From NCBI GenBank assembly GCA_050249235.1, contig JBFWQW010000013.1:1-44088 (forward strand): a stretch of 44,088 bases of DNA. The letters run 5' to 3'. This document shows, piece after piece, positions 7,352 to 13,310 of this stretch. The notes under the pieces were generated by a model, which was not told where the DNA came from, ran no database searches, and saw only the letters and a list, made by a program, of their open reading frames with translations. This DNA is from JAEKLB01 sp050249235. Lineage in GTDB: Bacteria; Actinomycetota; Acidimicrobiia; Acidimicrobiales; CADCSY01. Both the position numbers and the translations under genes were made by a program. The number at the start of each line of letters is the position of its first letter. Within the stretch, counting starts at the first letter, position 1.

Positions 7352-9673
7352 TCAGGTGATCGACGTGAGGGCGGGCTCCGCTTCCGCGTCGATCGCCTCG
7401 GGCGGGGCGTGGCCCTCGACGTCGATCCTCGGCAGCAGGCGGTCGAGCCAGCGGGGCAGCCACCAGTTCCGGTCGCCCAGCAGCTCCATCGTCGCCGGCA
7501 CGAGGAGCATCCGGACGATGGTGGCGTCGAGCAGGATCGCCGTCGCCAGGTCCGTGCCCATCAGCTTCACCGTGCGGTCCGACTCCAGGATGAAGCTGCC
7601 GAACACCACGACCATGATCGCCGCCGCGGCCGTGATGACCTTGGCGGTGGCGGCCAGGCCGTCGGCCACCGAGGTGCGGCTGTCGCCGCTGCGGTGCCAC
7701 TCCTCCCGCACCCGGGAGAGGAGGAACACCTCGTAGTCCATGGAGAGGCCGAAGACGATGGCGAACAGCATCATCGGCGCCCACGGTTCGATCGGCGCCG
7801 TCTGCACCCCGGTGATGTCGCTGAGCCAGCCCCACTGGAACAGCGCCACCACGATGCCGTAGGACGCCCCGATGGACAGCAGGTTCATGATCACCGCCTT
7901 GAGCGGCACGAGCACTGACCGGAACACCACCATGAGGAGCAGGAACGACAGGGCCAGGACGGCCACGAAGAAGTAGGGAAGGCGGGACGAGAGGAAGTCC
8001 GAGAAGTCGAGGTTCACGGCGACGGTGCCGGTGACGGCCACCTCGACGCCGGCGGCCCGCTCGGCAGGGGGAAGCACGTCGTCGCGCAGCCGGTTGACGA
8101 GCTCGGTGGTTGCCTCTTCCTGCGGCCCGCTCGTCGGCACCAGGTTCCACAGCACGGCGGTGGGCTCGGGGCCGTTGGGGACCGGCTCGGACACGAAGGC
8201 AACGCCGGCGTCGGCGGCCACGGCCTCCCGGATCGCCGAGAGGTCCCTCGGTCCATCCTCGGGGAGCGCCGTCACGAGGAGCAGTGGACCGTTGAAGCCC
8301 TTCCCGAACCCGTCGACGAGCAGGTCGTAGGCCTTCTTCGTCGAGCTGTCGTCGGGGAAGTTGCTCTCGTCGGAGAACCCGAGCCGGAGGCCGAAGACCG
8401 GGAGCATCAGCAGGAGCAGGGCCACGGAACCGGCGACGGCGGCCGTCCAGGGCCGGTGCTGGATAACCCGGGACCACCGGTATGCCGCGGTCTCCCGGAG
8501 CGGCCGGCGCGTCTGGACGGGGACCTCGCGCTTCAGCGCCGGCACGAAGAACCCCGCGATCAGCACCAGGATCGCCACCGGGATGCCGACGATGAGCGGC
8601 GTCACCTTCAGGCCCATCCCGACGAGCGCGATGGCCACGAACGAGGCCGCGATCAGCCCCCGCCAGCGGGTGAGCTCGATGCGCTCACCGGCGAAGCCGA
8701 GCAGGGCCGGCACCAGCGTGAGCGACGCCGCCACGGTGACCGCCACCACGGCGGCGGCGCCGACGGCGAGGCCCTGGATGAAGGCCACGCCCATCAGCAG
8801 CATGCCCAGCAGCGAGATCACCACGGTCGTGCCGGCGAACAGCACCGATCGGCCGGCGGTGTCGACGGCGATCTGCACGGACTCCCGCACCGAGTGGCCG
8901 GCGTGGAGCTGCTCCCGGTACCGGGTGACGATGAGCAGGGCGTAGTCGATGCCGACGCCGAGCCCGATCATGATCCCCAGGAAGGTGGCGAAGTCGGGCA
9001 CCGACATCAGGTTGCTGATGAGCGTGATCAGCGTGGTGCCGATGCCGATGCCGAACAGCGCCACGCCCACCGGCAGTCCCATGGCCAGCACCGAACCGAA
9101 GGCCAGGATGAGGATCACGATGGCGAAGGCGATGCCGAGGATCTCGGACGACGGCTCCTCGAACTCGGCGAAGATGAACCCGCCCAGCTCGACCTCGAGG
9201 CCCTCGATCGACGGCAGCTCGTCCTCGATGGCGTCCCGGATCTCGGCCGCCCGTGGGATCGGGATGTCATTCGGCATCTCGACGTTGGCGAAGGCGATCC
9301 TGCCGGCGTCGTCGCCGTCGGCGGCGACCTGCTGGGCGCCCGCTTCGGTGTAGGGGCTCTGGATCCGGACGACGTCGTCGAGCTCGGCCGCCTCGGCGAA
9401 GACCGCCTCCATCGCCGCTCGGACCTCGGCGTCGTCGACGCCCTGGTCGGCCTTGAACACGATCGTGCCGACGATGCCGGTGCCCTCGCCGCCGAACTCG
9501 TCGTCGAGGATGTCGAAGCCCTGCTTCGACTCCACGTCGGGCAGGTTGAACTCGTCGCGGAACGCGCTCCCGACCGCGCCCGACACCGCGAAGCCGAGCA
9601 CCAGCGCGCCCACCCAGAGCCCGAGCACGAGCTTGCGGCGATCGTGGCACCAGGGACCGAGTCGAGTGAACAC
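7352..9673 (-). CDS. MMPL-family RND transporter
   Basis: 773 residues from a GTG at 9673, chosen because GGAGG (9680-9684) lies 6 bp before it. The two-fold RND architecture is clear: N-terminal helix (~15-35), an exported domain, a helix bundle at ~175-330, a second exported domain and a second bundle at ~560-720. The proton-relay Asp-Tyr pairs of MMPL proteins are both present, D243-Y244 (GVGIDYALLIVTRYRE) and D646-Y647 (FGLSMDYEVFLLSR). Proton-driven export of lipids or hydrophobic compounds is the family role. It diverges from the HTH-Rieske operon. The substrate is unknown. Confidence 0.94.
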   Translation of the reverse strand: MFTRLGPWCHDRRKLVLGLWVGALVLGFAVSGAVGSAFRDEFNLPDVESKQGFDILDDEFGGEGTGIVGTIVFKADQGVDDAEVRAAMEAVFAEAAELDDVVRIQSPYTEAGAQQVAADGDDAGRIAFANVEMPNDIPIPRAAEIRDAIEDELPSIEGLEVELGGFIFAEFEEPSSEILGIAFAIVILILAFGSVLAMGLPVGVALFGIGIGTTLITLISNLMSVPDFATFLGIMIGLGVGIDYALLIVTRYREQLHAGHSVRESVQIAVDTAGRSVLFAGTTVVISLLGMLLMGVAFIQGLAVGAAAVVAVTVAASLTLVPALLGFAGERIELTRWRGLIAASFVAIALVGMGLKVTPLIVGIPVAILVLIAGFFVPALKREVPVQTRRPLRETAAYRWSRVIQHRPWTAAVAGSVALLLLMLPVFGLRLGFSDESNFPDDSSTKKAYDLLVDGFGKGFNGPLLLVTALPEDGPRDLSAIREAVAADAGVAFVSEPVPNGPEPTAVLWNLVPTSGPQEEATTELVNRLRDDVLPPAERAAGVEVAVTGTVAVNLDFSDFLSSRLPYFFVAVLALSFLLLMVVFRSVLVPLKAVIMNLLSIGASYGIVVALFQWGWLSDITGVQTAPIEPWAPMMLFAIVFGLSMDYEVFLLSRVREEWHRSGDSRTSVADGLAATAKVITAAAAIMVVVFGSFILESDRTVKLMGTDLATAILLDATIVRMLLVPATMELLGDRNWWLPRWLDRLLPRIDVEGHAPPEAIDAEAEPALTSIT

Positions 9674-9979
9674 CAGCTACCTCCGGGGGGACGGACGACC
9701 GGGCTCGGGGTCGTCGACCGCGGCGCCGGGCCCACATCCTGCCTGCTCGACCGCGGGACCGGAACCGATCCGGCCACGACGGAGACGGAGGGACCGGCGG
9801 GAACTCATCGCGTCGGCGCCAACGGCCCGATTCGAGGGTTCACGGGGTTCCCGGCTGGGGAAGCCAGAGGGTGGGCCACCGCGCCCCGGGACCCACCGAC
9901 CGGGCGCCGCACAGTGGGCACCCGCAGACCCACGAGGACCCGCAGACCACGAGGACCCGCCGACCCAGGAGGACCCGAA
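9674..9979. promoter_or_regulatory. Divergent intergenic region, MMPL / HTH-Rieske
   Basis: This ~306-base gap holds the Shine-Dalgarno for the MMPL gene (minus strand, 9680-9684) and three imperfect 18-bp repeats next to the HTH gene. A GGGTTCACGGGGTTCCC string at 9837-9853 resembles one arm of the dispersed palindromic repeat. No -35/-10 pair can be called with confidence. Because the HTH protein is encoded alongside, self-regulation is possible but unproven. Confidence 0.5.
9921..9973 (+). repeat. Three imperfect 18-bp tandem repeats containing a ribosome binding site
   Basis: CCCGCAGACCCACGAGGA (9921-9938), a 17-base copy with one deletion (9939-9955) and CCCGCCGACCCAGGAGGA (9956-9973). 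The last unit ends in AGGAGG at 9967-9972, 7 bp before the ATG at 9980, so it doubles as the Shine-Dalgarno. Confidence 0.75.
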
Positions 9980-10315
9980 ATGACCGCACGCCCCGGCGCC
10001 CAGCGGGCGAGGCTCCGTCCGATCGAGCGTCGCGTCCTGCGGCTCACCAGCGAGGGCGTGCCCACGGCCGAGATCGCCCGCCGGTTCCGCCGGGAGCCGG
10101 CCACGATCGAGCGGGTGCGCGAGATGAGCGAGCTGCACGCCGACGACGATCCCGGCCGCCTCCGGGGCGACGTCCTCACCGCCATGGAGCGTCGCATCCT
10201 CCGGTGGCGGGCCGACGGCCTCGACCACGCGACCATCGCGACCATGTTCCGCCGCTCGCCCTCGTTCGTCCGCCGGGTGGAGCAGCTCGCCCGGGGCAAG
10301 CTCGAGAGGGGCTGA
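9980..10315 (+). CDS. Tandem helix-turn-helix protein
   Basis: 111 residues. The ATG at 9980 has a strong AGGAGG 7 bp upstream. The protein is two copies of one ~40-residue helix-turn-helix unit: residues ~13-52 (IERRVLRLTSEGVPTAEIAR and onward) and ~68-105 (MERRILRWRADGLDHATIAT and onward). The shared pattern is ERR(V/I)LR, G, A.IA..FRR.P and RV, as in sigma region 4 or LuxR-type recognition helices. DNA binding is inferred. It is followed after two bases by the DUF2231-Rieske gene, so the two are almost certainly cotranscribed and translationally coupled. No sensor domain is visible. Confidence 0.8.
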   Translation: MTARPGAQRARLRPIERRVLRLTSEGVPTAEIARRFRREPATIERVREMSELHADDDPGRLRGDVLTAMERRILRWRADGLDHATIATMFRRSPSFVRRVEQLARGKLERG

Positions 10316-10317
10316 CG

Positions 10318-11187
10318 GTGGGACCGCAGCGCTGGCGGCCAGGCGACCTCGGCGACCGCCTCGACACCCTCGAGGGCATCGACCGGGTGGCGGTGCCGGC
10401 CCAGCGGGCGGTGGCCGCCGCCCTCCCGGGCGGGCGCCTCAAGGACGGCCTGCACGGCGTGTGGCTGGGCCACCCCCTGCACCCCGTCCTCACCGACCTG
10501 CCCATCGGCTTCTGGACGGGGGCGTGGGTGCTCGACCTCGTCGGCGGCCGATCGGCCCGGCCGGCCGCCGACCGGCTGGTGGGCCTCGGGGTCGTCACCG
10601 CGCTGCCGACGGCGGCCGCCGGCCTGGCCGACTGGTCGGTGCTGCCGGAGCCGGAGCGCCGCTCGGGCGCGGTGCACGCCATGGCCAACCTCACCGCCAC
10701 CGCCCTGTACGCCGCGTCCTACGTCGCCCGCCGCCGGGGCCACCGGTCGACCGGGGTCGCGCTCGGGATGGCCGGCGCCGCCGCCGCGACCATCGGCGGC
10801 TACCTGGGCGGGCACCTCACGTTCCGCCGGTCGGTCGGCCCGAACCGGGCGGCGGCCGCGTCATCGACGCCGGACTGGACCGCCGTCGCCGGCCTCGAGG
10901 GTCCGGTGGACGAGCGCCTGGCGGCCGGCGAGCTCGACGGCACCCCCGTGGTCGTCACCGGCACCGAGCACGGACCGGTCGCCCTTGCCGACCGGTGCAC
11001 GCACCTCGGCGGGCCCCTGCACGAGGGGACCCGCATCGACGGCTGCGTCCGCTGCCCTTGGCACGGGAGCCGGTTCCGCCTGGCGGACGGCCGGGTCGCG
11101 CTCGGTCCGGCGGTGGCGCCCCAGCCCGCCTACGAGCTCCGCAGCCGGGGCTCGGCGCTCGAGGGCCGTCGCCGCCCGCCGCCCTGA
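10318..11187 (+). CDS. DUF2231 membrane domain fused to a Rieske [2Fe-2S] domain
   Basis: 289 residues from a GTG at 10318. The first ~170 residues are a DUF2231 membrane part (LGHPLHPVLTDLPIGFWTG, then three more hydrophobic stretches to ~165), with helix-end His residues that might bind haem or metal. The C-terminal Rieske domain has ligands C227-x-H229 and C246-x2-H249 with the canonical 16-residue gap (CTHLGGPL, CPWHGS). It likely passes electrons at the membrane; the partner is unknown. Actinobacterial DUF2231-Rieske fusions are known but uncharacterised. It forms an operon with the tandem HTH gene. Confidence 0.88.
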   Translation: MGPQRWRPGDLGDRLDTLEGIDRVAVPAQRAVAAALPGGRLKDGLHGVWLGHPLHPVLTDLPIGFWTGAWVLDLVGGRSARPAADRLVGLGVVTALPTAAAGLADWSVLPEPERRSGAVHAMANLTATALYAASYVARRRGHRSTGVALGMAGAAAATIGGYLGGHLTFRRSVGPNRAAAASSTPDWTAVAGLEGPVDERLAAGELDGTPVVVTGTEHGPVALADRCTHLGGPLHEGTRIDGCVRCPWHGSRFRLADGRVALGPAVAPQPAYELRSRGSALEGRRRPPP

Positions 11188-11222
11188 GCCCGGGCGAAAC
11201 GGCCGACGACGGCTCGCCCCGG

Positions 11223-11282
11223 TAGCGTGGCGCCACTCAGCGGGTCACGAGGACCCGTGAGGATTGCTGAGAAGAGACGATT
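11223..11282 (+). promoter_or_regulatory. Promoter and 5' leader of the cold-shock gene
   Basis: TAGCGT at 11223-11228 is a likely -10 element. The ~50-base leader (purine-rich GAGAAGAGACGATT near the start codon) contrasts with the leaderless genes in this window and fits cold-shock mRNAs, whose 5' UTRs often control stability. Confidence 0.4.
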
Positions 11283-11483
11283 GTGACAACCGGAACCGTG
11301 AAGTTCTTCAACTCTGAGAAGGGCTTCGGCTTCATCTCACGCGAGTCGGGCGACGACGTGTTCGTCCACTACTCGAACATCCAGGGCGGCGGCTACCGCT
11401 CGCTCGAAGAGGGCCAGCGCGTCGAGTTCGACGTTGCGCCCGGACGGAAGGGTGAGGAAGCCCAGAACGTCCGCGTCATCTGA
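11283..11483 (+). CDS. Cold-shock protein, CspA family
   Basis: 66 residues from a GTG at 11283, the usual length for the family. It opens MTTGTVKFFNSEKGFGFISR; RNP1 (KGFGFI) and RNP2 (VFVHYSN) single-strand nucleic-acid-binding motifs are intact. The OB-fold protein should act as an RNA chaperone. It stands alone, with its own leader and a strong intrinsic terminator just downstream. The C-terminal half (GGGYRSLEEGQRVEFDVAPG) is typical of actinobacterial members. Confidence 0.96.
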   Translation: MTTGTVKFFNSEKGFGFISRESGDDVFVHYSNIQGGGYRSLEEGQRVEFDVAPGRKGEEAQNVRVI

Positions 11484-11511
11484 TCGAACCGGGCCCTGCG
11501 CCCGGAGCGAG

Positions 11512-11540
11512 GGACCGCCGGCGAACCCGGCGGTCCTTTC
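11512..11540 (+). terminator. Intrinsic terminator after the cold-shock gene
   Basis: A perfect 10-bp stem, GGACCGCCGG (11512-11521) and CCGGCGGTCC (11527-11536), closes a five-base loop and is followed by TTTC. It lies 28 bp past the stop, before the convergent methylase gene. Confidence 0.8.
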
Positions 11541-11566
11541 GCGTCCGGGACCGGGTCCGGCGGGCG

Positions 11567-12106
11567 TCAGCCGCGACGCCGGTGGATGCTCAGCACCCCG
11601 GCCGGCGACGGCGGCGGAGGGTGGAAGGCCCGAGGTGGCACGCGGGGCCCGAGACCGAGCTCGAACCGCCGACTCGACGCGAGCCCGCCGAGGCCCCGCC
11701 CGGTCGCCCACCGCACGCACGCCCACCACGGCAGCACGAGCTCGGCCCGCTCGAGCCGGCTGGCGGGGTGCAGGAGCCGGCGCAGCACGGCGGCGGTGAC
11801 GCCGAAGGGCGGGTTGGCCACGACCTTGAAGCCCCGGCGGGGCAGGCGGAGGTCGGCGGCGTCCGTTCGCACCACCACGAGGTCACGGCCGGCCAGCTCG
11901 GTCCGGAGCGATCGGGCCCGGCCCTCGTGGAGCTCGATCGCCACCACCCGGGCACCGGCGTCGAGCAGAGGCCGGGTGATGGCGCCCCGACCGGCCCCGA
12001 TGTCGAGCACCAGGTCACCCGGTGCGACCCCGGCCCGCCTGACGAGCCGGCTGGCCCAGTCAGGATCGAGGCGGTGCCACCCCCACCGCTCGGGTCCCGC
12101 GGACAC
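11567..12106 (-). CDS. Erm(37)-like rRNA adenine N6-methyltransferase
   Basis: 179 residues from a GTG at 12106. The first two thirds are a class I SAM methyltransferase: WGWHRLDPDWASRLV, LVLDIGAGRGAITRPLLDAG (motif I), VVAIELHEGRA, and the catalytic NPPFGVT (motif IV). From memory of the family, start, length and absence of a C-terminal helical domain recall Erm(37) of Mycobacterium tuberculosis, also 179 residues, which methylates 23S rRNA around A2058 and lowers macrolide-lincosamide binding. Whether this one does so needs testing. The upstream region holds a large hairpin and a possible overlapping leader peptide. It is convergent with the cold-shock gene. Confidence 0.85.
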   Translation of the reverse strand: MSAGPERWGWHRLDPDWASRLVRRAGVAPGDLVLDIGAGRGAITRPLLDAGARVVAIELHEGRARSLRTELAGRDLVVVRTDAADLRLPRRGFKVVANPPFGVTAAVLRRLLHPASRLERAELVLPWWACVRWATGRGLGGLASSRRFELGLGPRVPPRAFHPPPPSPAGVLSIHRRRG

Positions 12107-12134
12107 GGCGCACCATCGCCATCGCCATCGTCAT
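12060..12134 (-). CDS. Possible leader peptide overlapping the erm-like start
   Basis: A 24-codon frame, ATG at 12134, reads MTMAMAMVRRVRGTRAVG and ends six residues later at TGA, in a different frame from the methylase and overlapping its first 47 bases. GAGG lies about 9 bp upstream of the ATG. Several erm genes are controlled by short leader peptides that stall with macrolides, sometimes at basic-x-basic motifs; RVR is present here. This is inference only. Chance short frames are common in such GC-rich DNA. Confidence 0.25.
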   Translation of the reverse strand: MTMAMAMVRRVRGTRAVGVAPPRS

Positions 12135-12222
12135 GGCCGCAGCCTCGCCGGGTCGCCGCCGCCTGCGCACCGAATTTCGGGCGTCGCCCTCCGGTCTCCT
12201 TCCAGGCGGCGGACCGCACCCC

Positions 12223-12277
12223 CCCGAACTGGGTGCCGCTGGAGCCGCGACGCGGCTTCGACGGCGCCCAGTTCGGG
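12223..12277. promoter_or_regulatory. Long nested hairpin upstream of the erm-like gene
   Basis: Sixteen-base arms CCCGAACTGGGTGCCG (12223-12238) and CGGCGCCCAGTTCGGG (12262-12277) pair with a single G-U. The loop itself contains AGCCGCG-A-CGCGGCT. It lies between the GNAT stop (12322) and the methylase GTG (12106), 117 bases from the latter. It could be a GNAT terminator or a leader/attenuator. Confidence 0.6.
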
Positions 12278-12321
12278 CATCGGCCGCCCCTGAGCGCTGT
12301 CGAGTGGCGCCCGGGGTGGCC

Positions 12322-12603
12322 TCAGCCGGCCACGAGGTCGGCGTAGTCGGGGTGCTGGTCGATGAACTCCCGGACGTACCAGCAGGCCGGGACGACCTGG
12401 CGGCCCCGCGACCGGAGGTCGTCGAGCACGGCGCCGACGAGCTCGGCGCCGAGGCCCCCGCCCTGGCGGGACGGGTCGATCAGGGTGTGGGGCAGCACCA
12501 CGACGTCGCCCTGCTCCCGGTAGTCGGCGACGCCGATCACGGCACCGTCCTCCACCAGCTCGTAGCGGGACGACTCGGGCGCGCGGCGGACGGTGCGGCT
12601 CAC
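12322..12603 (-). CDS. Small GNAT-like N-acetyltransferase (YjdJ/CG type)
   Basis: 93 residues from a GTG at 12603. It is a short PF14542-type domain: RYELVEDGAVIGVADYRE, HTLIDPSRQGGGLGAELVGA as acetyl-CoA-binding loop, and PACWYVREFIDQHPDY at the end (C-x-Y/F-v-x-x-f/w). It starts within the stop codon of the lipoprotein gene (a GTGA overlap at 12600-12603), so the two should be translated together. It is a paralogue of the gene at 2364-2684. The substrate is unknown. Confidence 0.87.
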   Translation of the reverse strand: MSRTVRRAPESSRYELVEDGAVIGVADYREQGDVVVLPHTLIDPSRQGGGLGAELVGAVLDDLRSRGRQVVPACWYVREFIDQHPDYADLVAG

Positions 12604-13127
12604 GGGACGAACTGCTCCTCGATCTCGGTGACGATCCCGCCCTCGATGGTGACCCAGCAGCCCGAGCCCTCGTGGCGCTCGACGGCGAAGTCGGCCACGT
12701 TCGACGAGGTCAGCGTGGCCCCGCCCCCCACCAGCACCCGCACCGTGGTCGAGCCCCTGGCGATCAGGGTCCGGAGCTTCGGGTTGTCGTTCACCACGTA
12801 GTAGTCGTTGTTCACCTCGTCGCCCCGCGCCGCCGCCTCGGCCTCGGCTTCCTCGCCGGTGAGGAAGTAGGCGAGGTCGAACTCGCCGTAGGCGATCGTG
12901 TCCCCGATCTCGAACGTCCGCCAGAAGCCGAAGTGGCGGCCGTCCTCGAGCTCGCTCCTGCCCGTGGCGTCGCTGTCGCCGACGCTCCCCACCGGCTCGG
13001 TGACCGGCGTGCGGGCCCAGGTCGTCGACGTCGTCGACGACCTGGAGGAGGCGCCCCCGTCGTCGTCGCCCCCGCAGCCGGCCACGAGCGCCGCCACCGC
13101 CACCGCCGAGGCCACCGTCCGGTTCAC
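12600..13127 (-). CDS. Hypothetical lipoprotein, Ser/Thr-rich linker
   Basis: 175 residues from the GTG at 13127 (a second GTG two codons earlier is possible). VNRTVASAVAVAALVAGCGG is a clear lipoprotein signal with Cys at 18, followed by D/G and a Ser/Thr linker. The mature part (EDGRHFGFWRTFEIGDTIAY; YFLTGEEAEAEAAARGDEV; NDYYVVNDNPKLRTL) recalls small exported actinobacterial proteins with no named function. It overlaps the GNAT gene by four bases. A conserved 43-base block lies 44-86 bases before its start, also found before the Thr-rich protein at 32028-32645. Confidence 0.78.
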   Translation of the reverse strand: MNRTVASAVAVAALVAGCGGDDDGGASSRSSTTSTTWARTPVTEPVGSVGDSDATGRSELEDGRHFGFWRTFEIGDTIAYGEFDLAYFLTGEEAEAEAAARGDEVNNDYYVVNDNPKLRTLIARGSTTVRVLVGGGATLTSSNVADFAVERHEGSGCWVTIEGGIVTEIEEQFVP

Positions 13128-13170
13128 GCCCACGCCGTCAGTCTGGAGCACGCCCCACCCCTGCCCCACT

Positions 13171-13213
13171 CGTTCTCTGTCGACGCCTGCGGAATAACCC
13201 CGGCCGGGTCGAC
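13171..13213. promoter_or_regulatory. Conserved GTCGAC-N23-GTCGAC block, copy A
   Basis: GTCGAC at 13179-13184 and 13208-13213 (start to start 29 bp), with AACCCC and CCGGGTCGAC between and at the end. About 32 of 43 bases agree with 32741-32783. It sits in the divergent gap between the lipoprotein and the CoA-transferase; a regulatory site or 5' UTR element for the minus-strand lipoprotein is inferred. Confidence 0.55.
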
Positions 13214-13310
13214 GAAGAACGGGGCGAAGTGGACGGCCGGCGGTTCGGGGAAGTGCCCGTATGGCAAGGTGCTGGACGAGTTCGCAGGTCGGGCCGGAGT
13301 CGGGGGGAAC

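Noticed and set aside
9837..9853. A third copy of the dispersed palindromic repeat
   Set aside because: Only one arm (GGGTTCACGGGGTTCCC) resembles it; the other arm and centre do not match, so it is not counted.
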